A program made the position numbers and the translations under genes. A stretch of 64,000 bases of DNA from Muraenolepis orangiensis. Its lineage: Eukaryota > Chordata > Actinopteri > Gadiformes > Muraenolepididae. The DNA is taken from contig CM051005.1 of assembly GCA_027704905.1 (NCBI GenBank), positions 16,261,044-16,325,043 on the forward strand, read 5' to 3'. Below are positions 41,899-55,100 of the stretch, one piece after another (the first letter of the stretch is position 1; the number at the start of each line of letters is the position of its first letter). Below the pieces are notes generated by a model. The model worked only from the letters and a program-made list of their open reading frames with translations. It had not been told where the DNA came from and did no database searches.

Positions 41899-44800
41899 CA
41901 TAAGGAGCCCTAAACATTGGAATGCAGGGCTAAAGAGTGCTTCTTGCAAATACGCACAAGATGCAGTGGCCGTTGCACCTCTCAAACATCCTCCCTTACT
42001 GACTTAACAGATGTGTTCTTCGAGGGCTTCTAATAACAGGCTGTCACATTTTGTTTGAGTCATTCAAAGCAAAATGTCGCCCTTCAACTTAAAAATGTAA
42101 ACACTTGTCTTCATGCTGAGTCAAAAAGTATAGTTCCCCCCCGGTTTTGTTTATTGAAAGAAAGGCAATTTTAGCGTTGTCTCACTTATTTCACAGCGAT
42201 ACATCTTGTGTTATTGTGTGTCACACAGCAAGGCCAGTTCACCAATCCGGAGACGCCAGGCTACGTTGGGTTTGCCAACCTGCCCAATCAGGTTCACCGG
42301 AAATCGGTTAAGAAGGGCTTTGAGTTCACCCTCATGGTGGTTGGTGAGTGTGTGGCTGCTGCCGTCTCTTATCACACTCTTTCAGCTTGTGGTATTTTGG
42401 TCTGCACTAGATGAGACCAGCCTGGGAAGGAAAACAGTAGTGGCCTGACAGGAAGCATGGACATTTTTGTGTGTGTGTGTGTGTGAGACATTTGGCACTG
42501 TCCAACTAACATTTTGATGCAGAACATTAAATTGTGATTGTTCCCCATGCACAATAATCTGTGCCTAAATAAGTAAATACGATTCCATCTTTAACATAGA
42601 CCAGCAGCCCATCCTCCCTTTAACCTCTCAATACGGGGGAGGATGGACAAAGAGAGGGCTGTTTGTACACTGCATATCCACGGCTTTCTTAAAATACACT
42701 GGAGAGGAATTCAGCTTCAGGCCACGGGGTGCTGATTCACACTGGGCCCGGCCTGTCTCGTTATTGATAGACCTTAATATACATTAACAGGGCTTGTTCA
42801 ATTGGCAGAGATACAAGTCAGTTTGCGTTAGCTGCATGTAATGCACGCAGCTAGAAATCAAGCCAATCGAAATGGTCCTTAACTTGTAAGTGTAAACGTT
42901 TATGATGAACGTAGGATGATTATAAATGTATAAATATATGACTTCAGATACAGAAGCATTCCTCTTCTAGTGGGTGTTTGTATTGGCCCGGCCAACCCTG
43001 ACTTTCCATAAACCGATCCCCTCCAGAGCAGCCCTTTCTAGATAATGTTATTGAGAATATTTAATACAATTTCTGTGAAAAATGTGCTGGTAAAGTATTT
43101 TTCCCTGTGTCTCTTTTTCTTCTTCATCTTTGAGATGGACATGTGTGCTCTTAAGCTAGGTCAATATTAAGTCCGTGTCGGATTTGATACCAGCACTACC
43201 CCCGGTTTAAATGCACTGACGGTCTCTTATGTGTTCTGCAGGGGAGTCTGGTCTGGGGAAGTCCACTCTGATCAACAGCCTGTTCCTCACTGACCTCTAC
43301 CCTGAGAGAATCATTCCTGGGGCTGCAGGTAGGTCCACATGGACACGCAATGACACCCATACAACCTTTTATCACTTCTGGGGAGAGAGGGGGGGGGGGG
43401 GTGTTGGACTCCTAGCCGAAGAATACTAGATTTTATTCCCCAAAGTCCACAGGCCCTTGAGCAAAGATACGTCTTTCCCCCATAAACGGGGAGGTGGGGG
43501 GGGGGGGGGGGGGGGATCTGCCCTGGGGCTAAATGCCAAATGTAAACGTCAAAAGTTTCATGAACAAAAGAAGCCCACAATCGCGCACCTATCTGACTTC
43601 CTCTCTGTCAACGTCCTTCTCCCTGCGTGTTGGAACAGAGAAGATAGAGCGCACGGTTCAGATCGAGGCCTCTACTGTGGAGATCGAGGAGCGGGGAGTC
43701 AAGCTCCGCCTCACTGTGGTCGACACCCCCGGATACGGAGACGCCATCAATAGCCAGGACTGGTATGTACTCTCGGTCTGATGGTTGACGTGTTTCAACT
43801 AATGTTCTTCGAGACCTTTTTGTCATTCTAAGGAGTACAAAGGCGACTGCATACAAACATGGCCCATGCCCCCCCCCCCCACCCCCATAGCTTTAGCACC
43901 ATCATCAGCTACATCGACGACCAGTTTGAACGCTACCTGCATGACGAGAGCGGCCTGAATCGCCGGCACATCGTGGACAACAGGGTCCACTGTTGTTTCT
44001 ACTTCATCTCCCCGCTGGGCCACGGGTAGGTGCAGACATCCTCTCCTATATCATATGACCTACAGTGAAACAACACAAACTAGAGGGCCCTCGGCAGAGC
44101 GCATACCTCCGCCACACCAAAAAGTCTTGATCTGCGGCAAAATCAAATCAAAGGTTCCTTGGCCCATAAGTCATTTAACCACAACGTTTTTCCAATTTTT
44201 GAGTTATCTTGCTAACAAACAAACAGACGAGTTGCTGAGGAAATGAACCAGCCCGATGCATTGTAACCGATTATAGCATTGTGTCACTTGGTAGTTTCAG
44301 TTGCACTTCCCAGGACCCAATTGTTCGCTTTGACTTAAAATGTTGTGGGTCTAGTTGAAACTAATCCCAGATGTATTTTTGAAGTGACAATAAAGGGGTT
44401 AAGAGTTAGTTGAACCCTTTCTGATTCCTGTAGCTTCTCTACACAATAATATTCAATTGTTCTCCGGCATTGTCGTGCAGCATGTTTTGAGCGCAGGCTT
44501 TGCTTTGTCGTCATCCCCGCATGTAAGTTGATTTGGATAAACCGACTAAATGCAAACAACTTTTCTTCCCGTCTGCTATTGATTCCGCTCAATTATGGTA
44601 ACTTCTCTTCCATCCCCCAGGCTGAAGCCGCTGGACGTCCAGTTCATGAAAGCCATCCACAACAAGGTCAACGTGGTCCCCGTCATCGCTAAGGCCGACA
44701 CACTCACCCTGAGGGAGAGGGAAAGGCTCAAGCGCCGGGTAACGCAAACCAGTCCGCCGAAATATCTCACCCATGGTTCAATAGTGGTCAAATAAGTAAA

Positions 44801-47800
44801 CATAGTCATATCCAGAGTAGTGTCTGTTTTTTGGATTTTGTCAGTAAAGCCTGGGAATGGGCTTAGTCTTTAAGTCAGACATTAGGTTGATAATCTAAAG
44901 TCAGGCGGCAGACTATTAAATCTGGGGTAATGTGGCCTTTTACTCTCCGTTTCATATTTGTTTCGACCGATCATGTTGCTTGAGGCGGGGATCTGTAGGC
45001 GCTTAATATGTGAACAGTTGCTGTGAAGCTTTCAGATCAACACAGTGTAGACTCGCCACTGTAGAAAAAACATCATTCATCCACTTGCAACGAAAAAGAA
45101 AACAAGGCATAACTCCGCCTCTTTCATCTTCTGGTTTGTGGCCCAGGCACAGAGTGCCTCTGTGCCTGGGCAGTTCAGCTTCATAGGCCTGCTGGATCCA
45201 ACATTAATGGGGTTTTTTTCCTCCTGTTGTGTAGGTTCTGGATGAGATCGACGAACACGGTATCAAGATCTACCACCTTCCTGACGCCGAGTCCGACGAG
45301 GACGAGGACTTTAAGGAGCAGACCAGGATCCTCAAGGTCAGCCCTGAAGGAACTAACTATATATATATAGTTCTATGTATATATATATATACACACACAT
45401 ATATATATGTATATATAGTTATATGTATATATATGTGTATATATATATAGTTATATGTATATATATATATACACACACATATATATATAGTTATATGTAT
45501 ATATATACGCACACACATATATGTATATATATAGTTATATGTATGTATATACATGTATGTGTGTATATATACACATATATATATAGGTGTAGGTGGTGTC
45601 CACCCAGCTGTATGACGAATAGATCCGCCTCCCAGTTGGTACAGTCCACTGTGTAGGCTGGCCGGGTTGATCCATCTTTCACGTATCAGGATAAACACCC
45701 GCACGTGTGACATCACACCTGTACTGGTGATAAAGCAGGGGCCCTCTCTTAACCTCTCTTCTATGGGACCCACACGCTCCTTTTTCCAGGCCAGCATCCC
45801 ATTCGCGGTGGTGGGGTCCAACCAGCAGATCGAGGCCAAGGGCAAGAAGGTGAGGGGTCGCCTGTACCCCTGGGGCGTGGTGGAGGTGGAGAACCCGGAG
45901 CACAACGACTTCCTGAAGCTGCGCACCATGCTCATGTAAGCGGTCCACAACCATGCCCTTTTTTTCCGTCCAAACCAACCACAGAGCCTTTCAACCTTTC
46001 ATTCTCTGAATCCAATTGGCTGAATGTTTGTTTGCTCCTCCTCCTCCTCAGCACCCACATGCAGGACCTGCAGGAGGTGACCCAGGACCTGCACTACGAG
46101 AACTTCCGCTCGGAGCGCCTCAAGCGCGGTGGCAGGTTGTCATCACATGGTTATGTTCTGCCTCTCTCTCCTGCGTACGTAGTTGTCTGTCTGCTTCTCT
46201 TCCACACCTCACTCACCCCTCAACCTGCCCCCTAGTCACAGTTGTATAGCAAGAGCATAAAGTTGTGTTCGGCAAGAGGACAACAAATGTTGACATTACA
46301 ATAGTGGAACTATTTGTTGTTGTGGTTGCCGTTATTGTTTTTAAATTCTTTTATTCAAATCTGGTTTTAAGGTCCTGTAGCATTATAACGTCAGATTGTA
46401 ATGATGAGTTAAAGATATAATGCATGCAATACTTGTGTAGTTTATATTTTATAAAATAATGTTTTATGCCCTATATAGTTTGTTAATCTGATAATGAATT
46501 GAAGGCAAATGCATTTCACTAAACGTACAACTTAACTGTAGTGTACTAAGTGTAGTGTAACTAAAGTATCATTCTATCAAACTTCCACTTGAGTAGTAGT
46601 TTGGTAGACACCAATGCATTTTATTTAGGTTCACTTTTCATGTATACATTTGAATTTAGCCAGAAGTGAATGTGAGACTCTCTTAAAACCCGCCCAGGAT
46701 ACAGGAAATGGGTTTTACTCACTTCCTGTCTGTGTGCGCGCTGTATTTCCAACGGCTGACTGGTCAGATGGCTGACTGGTCTTGGTTTGTCTAGATCAGT
46801 AACGGAGGTACAGTTTTACCCCTGACCTTTACAGCCCTCTGTAGCTCTCCCCCCCCCCCCCCCCCCTTTTTTTTATATCCTGTTTCTTCCACCCTGACGT
46901 GTTGGCTCCCTCTACTCACCCGTTCTCCCCCCTCTGGTAGATTAACGGCACCAAAAACCACACGGAAGTGTCTCTCGCGCTCTCTCACTTGCTTTCTGTC
47001 ACGCAATGTTGCTCCTCTGCCTAATGCTGCTTGATACAAAGGCTTAGCTCACACGCTTGTCACCTGCTCATTTACACACACACACACACACACACACATC
47101 CTCTGTGCATGGTGGAGGTTCCTACTCTGCCCCTTCCTGCTTTGATGTTTCACTTCTTGAAATGCTTTGACGCCCATCACAGAATTAAAATGCACACATT
47201 CGCGCACAAATTATTCTAAATGTATTATTTATAATCTAGCAATCGCTATGTATTCCAAGGGAAAAAACCCAACACATTATAGAATTATACATTCACTCTG
47301 AAATCATAAATATTAGTGTAGTTGTTGGCACGTATCAGGGCGCTAACGTGTATGTGTGTGTGTGTGGTTTAGTAACAGGAAGGGCCCGGAGCCGGAGGAA
47401 ATGGACAAGGACATGATCCTGCAGGAGAAGGAAGCCGAGGTGAGCTACCTTCCCCACACTCTACGTGTCACTTCCTGTCTTGTTTTAGAAGGCTTTGGCT
47501 TTTACAGTTTCCCTTTTTTACGTGTCGTTGTCAGAGTTCTCCCGTCTTTCATTCCTTGCCATCGCACATTTCGAGGTCTGGGTTTTGCTTGAACTCTAGA
47601 TCACGAGTTTAGCCGTAGCAGACCTATAAACAACCTCAAGGTGTTATCTGGGCGCAACGCAAGGAAACGGGGGAGCATTTGAATACGGATATTTCCCTTA
47701 ACGCGTGTCCTCTCGTGCGCAGCTGAGGAGAATGCAGGAGATGATCACCAAAATGCAGGCCCAGATGCAGAAACAAGGAGACGGAGAAGGGGACGGCCAA

Positions 47801-47809
47801 CATGTGTGA
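41446..47809 (+). CDS. septin2: Septin-2, filament-forming GTPase, complete
   Basis: Septin-2 is a GTP-binding cytoskeletal protein that assembles with SEPT6/7/9 into filaments at cleavage furrows, cilia bases and membranes. Coding exons: 41446-41469, 42229-42343, 43242-43328, 43639-43762, 43891-44025, 44621-44738, 45235-45336, 45790-45935, 46052-46135, 47379-47439, 47723-47809; phases join to 361 codons (360 residues, human 361). Seen in order: G1 P-loop GESGLGKS (about 47-54), G3 DTPGYGD (104-110), G4 AKAD (185-188), the septin-unique element with GRLYPWGVVEVENPEHNDF, and a C-terminal coiled coil (LRRMQEMITKMQAQMQ) ending QHV. A second in-frame ATG at 41422 lies before the apparent acceptor, so the start at 41446 (MSQAD) is preferred. 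The exon 9 donor is weak (AG/GTTGTC). Confidence 0.96.
41825..41860. repeat. Perfect 36-bp palindrome in septin2 intron 1
   Basis: GACTGGTGGAAAAGGCAG is followed at once by its exact complement CTGCCTTTTCCACCAGTC, with no spacer. Confidence 0.97.
45141..45171. repeat. Perfect 14-bp stem hairpin in septin2 intron 6
   Basis: GCCCAGGCACAGAG, a 3-base loop, then CTCTGTGCCTGGGC. It lies about 60 bp upstream of the exon 7 acceptor on the transcribed strand. Confidence 0.95.
45355..45590 (+). repeat. AT/TATG/ACAC compound repeat in septin2 intron 7
   Basis: Repeated modules ATATATAGTTATATGTATAT with ACACACACAT inserts; the module recurs about five times. Confidence 0.9.
46136..47378 (+). other. 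septin2: Intron 9 of septin2
   Basis: A 1.2 kb intron with a weak donor (GTTGTC), a poly-C then poly-T run at 46849-46875 and a CA run at 47074-47097. Two acceptors lie six bases apart at the 3' end (TTTAG at 47372 and AACAG at 47378); the second restores the family sequence GGRKG. Confidence 0.7.
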
Positions 47810-50059
47810 ACCCACCCCCCCCATGGTGAGACCACACAACTACACATGGATTGTTTTGTTTGGGGGGGGGGGGGTTTCATAGTAATAGTCCTTGGATGAC
47901 ATTGCCGGTAACTTTCTTAACTAACTTCTGCTCTTGTCCCAGGTCTGTATGCCCTGGCCCTGGGTCTGTCGGCCTTGTGTGGGCAGAATCCCACTGACCG
48001 CTTGGGAGACTCTGATTCTTGAACTGTACTAGTTGCCACTATGTTATTTTTATTTCACTAGAACTTGGGATTACCTTCCTCTTTCTTTTATACCAAACGA
48101 TATATATATATCTATCTATTCACAGTATTGTTTATATCTACTTAATATTGATCTTGCCAGCTGGCCGATGAGGTCAGCCTTGTGCCAGTTAATCCCATGA
48201 AGTAATATGAGCCTGCTCGCAGAAGTGGAAGCATATTTTTTTTTAATACAAATATTCAAGATACTGTTACTTTCCATTTTCCTCAGTGGTCATGTTATGT
48301 ACGGTAGTCCTTCAGACCCTAAACCACTGTTCATACGGTAGCTTTTGCTTGGTTTTTCTTTTAAACTGAAGTCCACAACTGTGAAAAGAAGCTCTTGTGT
48401 TGTCAAGAGCAACAAACGAAAAAAAGGAGTCCCTTTTTTTCCCGTCATAGTCAAAAAGCGTGTTTGGAAAGTTGTTTCTTGCCAAGAAGTGGGTCTGTAG
48501 TCGAAGGTGGTTAACAAGCTGTGTGCTCAAGGGTTTGTCCTCTTCAGTGTTATGGTCGCCCTCCCGGCTCACCGCATGGAGCTCCGTGGTAGCGTGTGTG
48601 GATATGTGACATTTTGAGTGAATAGCTGTTTTTAGATCAACTCTCGTAACTATTAACATCCCAGACCTTAATATTGATTATTAACACCCAGATTGCTGTT
48701 AAAGCGGTAAGTGTCATCCCAGTCCCGCTTATGTTGTGACTTGAATACACTGTGACCCTATTGGTCTTCCTTTTGGACCTTTCTGAGAAGTGAAGTGAAG
48801 GAGCTGAGCTGAATTTGTGACTGTAATAATGTGCCTCTTTAAGGTGTGTAAACCCCCCCCCCCCCCCCCATCCGACAACTCCGTCTGCGCTGCCGAGTAA
48901 GGTCACGTGAGGTCGAGTTGCGTTTAAATGTTAATGGCGAGAGCAACACGCATGCTACCAAACACATTTTAAACTGCTCAACTGTTATGTTCTTATGACT
49001 GAATTGCAAGGACGTGTGAGCAGCGTTTTTTGGAGATTGTCATCCGGCCCGTACTAAAGAAATATTTTATATGTAGCAGGATACGTGGGGGTGATGACAC
49101 ACTGGCATGTTACCGAAGGAGTTTATTTGGAGGTCTACTTTCGGTCGTGATGTTGCTAGGCAATGTCCACTTTTTGGTGGGATTTACCATGGATAAAAAA
49201 AAACCATGGTTGTAGTCCTATTTCAGTGACATGAAGACCATGTTCCAAAAGACATAGAAAGTTACACCTTCGGATTTTCTAAATGGTTTGTAGGTCATTT
49301 TTGGTTGGGTTTCTATGACCACATAGAAGATGGGACCTGTTGGGCCAGTGTAGCCAAGATGTCTTCGACCAGCTAAGACTAGTGTTCATGTAAACATTCC
49401 ACATCGTTACTGCCGTTTTAGCCAAAAATAAAGTTCAAAATATTGTTATTAATGCATATGTTGTAATAAATCATTTTATTAAACTTGCAGTATACGGTGA
49501 CTTATTTTTTGTTATATTTTATACGAGTAACGGTTGCTGGGGTATTATATCCCCATCTAAATGAGAAGAAAATCCATTGCATCTTATTAAGCAAATTCTT
49601 TTTTTTTTTTTTTATATCGACATAGGGTAGGTCAGCTTAGAGTACAGTACCTGACCAAATGCATTATTAACATCCGAGTGACAGAATTCTAGAAACACTT
49701 CCAATATAGACGGCACTCACTGTGTACAGCTGTTGTCGGTCATTCAGGATGCCTTTGGTCACGCCCTTTTCCTCTTTATGGTTCATCAGGAATATCGTTT
49801 TAAAATAAAGGAGAACAGTTGACATTTTCCATAGACTTTATTACAGGACTTCTCTACCTTGCAGGTATACACGATGCTCTAAATGTCATGGCTTTGTCAT
49901 CTTAAATACTCTCCATTCTTTAAAGAAAACTGTAAAAATATTTAATTATAACTCATTTAAAGATCTTATAAGGGGGGGGGGGGGGTGGAGAAAAACAATC
50001 TCTCTGGTCCTTGTTAGGGGGAGGGGGGGGGGGGGGGGGTTTACATCCAGCTGGTCGTT
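47810..50059. other. 3'UTRs of septin2 (plus) and stk25 (minus), tail to tail
   Basis: Septin2 has possible polyadenylation signals at 49427-49432 and 49465-49470, giving a 3'UTR of about 1.6 kb. A further 3'UTR intron (CCATG/GTGAGA at 47825 to CCCAG near 47941) is possible. Stk25 has a minus-strand AATAAA at 49842-49837, so the transcripts end about 350 bp apart. G-runs at 49973-49986 and 50022-50039 and a C-run at 48853-48869 are present. No gene in between. Confidence 0.6.
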
Positions 50060-52069
50060 CACCGTGAAGACGGGGTGGTGTTACCGTTTAAGGAAAACCT
50101 GGAGGGGAAAGAAAAAAACAAAACAATTACACAGAACTAAAAATAATCAAACAAAGCACCCTGTCCCCTTTTTTTTGTCCAGTAATAGACAACCAGGAAG
50201 TTCTGTGAAATGGAAACACTCCCATTTCTATCCACATACAGAAAATACCACATCACAGACTAAGGTGTGACCAGTGTCTCTAACAGAGAATGTTTAACTA
50301 GTTTAACTGCCCAGTAACTGTAGGCCAGCTGAAACTGGGCGTTCCAGTCGTGGCCCTGGTGAAAAACCCAGGATCTAACCCGCTCTCTGCCTCGCTCTCT
50401 GTCTCGCTCTCCCTCTAAATCATGCTTCCATGCTACCTCTTATGTAAGCTCTCTCCCCTGAGGCTCACCTGCACACTCTCTCCATCATGTGTGTGACGAG
50501 ACGGTCGGAGATGCCGGGGCACGACTCCTCCGCCAGGTTGAAGGCGTTCTCCAGCTCCTCGATGGCGCCCACGCCACCGCCTGTCGCCCGCCTCTTCTCC
50601 TTCAACTGGGCGAGAGGGAGAGACAGAGAGATATGGGGCAGGGTAGTGAAGTTGAAAGGTACTGGGTTTAATCGCGTTGACACGAGAACCTGTTGCAATC
50701 GTTAAAAAGGATGCCATCTTGTGTAACACTAGCAATTTATACCAAGATAATGTTATGATGCCATGGGTATCTAAACATTGCATAAAAGTACAAATTACAC
50801 ATTCATTACAATTAATAACAAAATCGAGATTTAAAATGTTCTAATTTAGCAAACAACCTATCAATAGCAAACTTGTTTTTTTAGGGCCGGGTTAGGCATC
50901 TGGCTCAGTGATGCCTCAAGATTGACATTCAAACCAAGAAGCAAAATTCCATCAAACAGAATTGTTTTTCAAATGAATAGTATGATGGTCAAAGTGGGGC
51001 CTACCTCTCTAAAGATGGGTGTGACCAGAGCAGACAGACACTGTGACTTGTGTTGCCTTTTCACCAAATCTGCTGACTGGACAGAAACACCAAACACATT
51101 ATAAACAAAGGACATGACTCATGGTGTGTACTTCTGTTCTGTGTGTGTGTACCTCGGTGTCTATGTGCGTACACCTCAGGCTGTCTGTGTGTACCTCGTG
51201 GTCTGTGTGTGTGTAGCCCTTTTGTAGCTTGTTCATGGAGCTGGGTCGGACTGTGGGGAAGGTCCACGCGGGACACTGGTTGTCATCTCCATCCGCGTCC
51301 CTGAGAGGAGAGAGCGAAGTGAGGAACACGCCAACAATACCCAGAAAGTCCACGCCCTCTTCTGAACACATGAACATGAGCAGTTCCTCAGTGCTGTGGG
51401 GCTTATAGAGGACCTGTGTATTGTAGCCTGGGGGTATTGTTCTTAGGTCAGGGACTTTGTAGCGGCCCTGCCCTTACTTTGACATATCACATATTTTGTA
51501 TGCTCATGTGCATCATATCCTGGAGTGTTCTTTTTATGGGAATAGCTTTAAAACTATAAAAACAAAGGAACACTAATGCTGATTACTCTCTGCAGCAATG
51601 CACAGCCAAGTGCAGACCATTTGTAATCCAAATATAGCAAGAGCACCTTAAAGTTTTTATATTAGTTTAACTTCTATCTATTTATTGTTTCATATAATGG
51701 TTGGATAACACTTGATTTTTTTTATTTCAATTGTTTGTGTGTGTTTATAGGCTATCTAAATGGACAAGTTATCTGTGTGTATTTATTTCATTTCAAAATA
51801 GAAATAATTTCAGAATTCTAAATTAAGAAAATACTGTCACACGTCTCACATGTCAGAGTCGTCAGAGCTGGACTCCTCGCCGTGGCCCTCAGACTTCCAG
51901 CGGCGGTAGCGATCAATCAGCTCCGCCAGGTACGGCGTCTTCTTGGTGTACCGCGTGATGAACTTGTGCTTCAGGAGCTCTTTGGCTGTGGGCCTCTGGA
52001 GGGAGAGAGAGAGAGACAGAGAGAGATACATGACGGAGATAGAGAGGATAGAAAAGGAGAGGGAGAGAG

Positions 52070-52109
<40 letters not shown>

Positions 52110-55100
52110 ACATAAGAGAGACTTGAGAGATATGGAGAAAGAGAGAGAGATACATGAGGGAGAGGGAGGGAGAGAGATATGAAGAGAGAAAGAGAGGCAC
52201 AAAGATCATCATTCAGTGTGAGAACTAACCGCCCATGGCTGGGCTCAAAGCGTCCTCTTGACTTGATTTTAACCTACAACATGTTTTCTTTCTTTCTATC
52301 TTTGTTCTTTCTTATCGTTATATCTGCCTGGTTGCGAAGCAAAACATACTTCAACAGTAGTCATTGTCTAAATCGACAGTTATTTGTGATGTTCAGGTTG
52401 GACTTTATATCAGGTAGGGAACAACAGATCCAAATCCAATACAGTAAATCAGCATTGACGCCTGACTCAAGGGTCATGGTCTGAGTGCCTTTACCCGCCA
52501 AGATATTGGTATGTAGAGAGAGAGGCCCTTAAACGTCTCCACACACGCACACAATCGCCCATGGCCATGCAATAAAAGGAGATCTTTTTTCACAGCAAAA
52601 GTCATTTGAACTCATGCACGCACACACACTCACAAAGCGTGGGTCTTTGTTGAGGCAAGCCTCCACAAACTCCTTGAAGGGCTTGCTGTAGGGACCATCC
52701 AGGGTGGGAGGGGTGTTCTTGGGGATGAGGAACAGGACCCTCATGGGGTGCAGGTCAGAGTTTGGAGGCTCACCCTTGGCCAACTCAATAGCTGTGATGC
52801 CCAGCGACCAGATATCCGCCTGAGGGGAGAGAGACACAGGGGCAGGGGTGATTCAAATTCGAGCAGACACTTATGCTAAATACGTCCGTTTTAAGTCTGT
52901 CTATTCACAAATACCAAAACACAGGCTTGTACCACACCAGACAAACACTGATTTAGGATTTGGCAGTTAAGGAAACTTAAATTACCCTGAACTAGGCCTG
53001 GCTGATATGGACAAAATCTAAAATATTAATATTTTTGACCAATTTTGACCAATATTGGCAATATTGTAGGACGGATTGGTGCTTTCACAAAATAATAAAT
53101 AAATAATCATCAGTAATGTGGATATATAAGTGAGTAAAGGCAAATAATATAACAGTTATATAAATAGTAGTATAAGTATATCATGTAAAATAATATAACA
53201 GCCTGGTGAATGACACATATCACAATATAACCATATCCAAAATCTAAGACAATATCCATTTCATATCACGATATTGATGCAATATCGATATATATTTCCC
53301 TGCCTTGAACTTGTTCCATTCTAATCCAAACATCTCCTTAACTACTACAAACACACAAAATATCTTAAGGGAAGATCTAAACAGACCAGGAAGTCTGCAA
53401 AGAGTCCTGTGTGGCGGTCATAATATATGGCCCGTGAAGCCCTTTGAGAAGGTCACTGTGATGGAGGGCCATTCAAATACAAATTGACTTGACCTGGTCT
53501 CTCCGATGGCCTGGGTTACCCACCTTGAAGTCATAGGCCGACTGCTTGATGACCTCCGGCGCCATCCAGAAGGGCGTCCCCACGAACGTGTTCCTCTTGA
53601 TCTGAGTGTCCGTCAGCTGGCCGGCCACTCCGAAGTCGGCCAGCTTCACGTCTCCCTGCTCCGACAGCAGCACGTTGGCGGCTGAAGCCAAGTGACGCAG
53701 AAACACCAAACCAAAAAAGATCGGAAGAGTCAGAATGACACAATATCTAACGTTCAAAGAGGTTCACAGCCTTAATGCGGCTGAGGCTTTAGGAGCGCTT
53801 GGGTTGAAATATCGTTCAAGGACAAGTTGTTTTTAAATCTCTCCGCTGATCTCAGCCTCTTGTGGTCTCGTGGTAATAAGGACATGCAAAGCTAAAATCG
53901 TGATATTCTATTTTAACATGCACTTTCTAATTTAACAATATCAATTTTAATCAGCTGCTGAATTGATGGTAAGTGCATAGAAGAACAACTCACTATTCCC
54001 AACCACTAAAGCCATACATGGTTTTTTTTACATTACCGTCATTTAGCAGACGCTTTTGTCTAAAGCGACTTACAATAGTGTGTTTTCATGACCTTATTAT
54101 GACTACTTTCAATACAGATTATGAAGACATCTTTGTCCTAACATGGGGACAAAGAAACACACAACCAGTTCAAGTACGAGTACAAATCGTTAGTTACCTA
54201 AGAAACCAATTAGCAAATTTGCTCACATGGACGACTGCAGTCTGGTGTGAGCAGCAGTCTGGGTGTTTCCGCTTACCTTTGATATCTCTGTGGATCTTGC
54301 GTTCGGAGTGCAAGTACTCCAGTCCTTTGAGGATTTCCCTCAGTATCGTGGCGATGTAGGTTTCTTCTAGAGGGCCCGGGCGGAGCTAGCGGACAACACA
54401 AGGGGATGGAGAGATGAGAGAGGAACACCAACCTTAAAAGTGGGGGTGGAGATTAAAGCATGCGGATGTGTGTAATTACCAGAGAATAGTGGCGATAATG
54501 ACATGTTTATTATAGTTGTGTTTGAGCATTATAGGTGGAATATACAAGAGTCCTCTCACCAGGTCTAGAGCTGAGCCTCCACCTAAATACTCCATGATAA
54601 TCCATAGCTTGGTCCCCTGGGCAAACACACACACACAACATAAATGTACTGAAAGAGACCCAAGACCGACCAACTATCATTAAGAGCTACACAAATAAAA
54701 AAGGGATCTTGATCAGGCTCACCTTCAGGTACGACCCATAGTACTTGGTGACGAAGGGACTGTCACACTGGCTCAGCACTGTGATCTCCTGCTGGATGTC
54801 TTCGATCTCATCCTCGGCTTCCTCCAGGTCAATGATCTTAATGGCCACCACCTCTTTGGTGCGGTTATTGATGCCCTTGTAGACCTCGCCGAAGGAGCCC
54901 TTGCCGATGCGCTCCTGCTTCGTGAAATACTCCTCGGGGTCCAACCGAGAATTCTGGTGACACAAATTAAAAAACAAATTATATGTTTAAAGGGACTGTT
55001 ATATAGGTACCATTGTGCTAGTCATACTTTTCTTCTTTTAATTTTATAAATGTTTGTACGTCATGTGTAACCGACTGCTTATCTACCCATCAGACCCACA

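Noticed and set aside
45357..45950. 197-residue antisense frame over septin2 intron 7 and exon 8
   Set aside because: It is made of Tyr-Ile repeats from the AT/TATG repeat plus the antisense of a septin exon.
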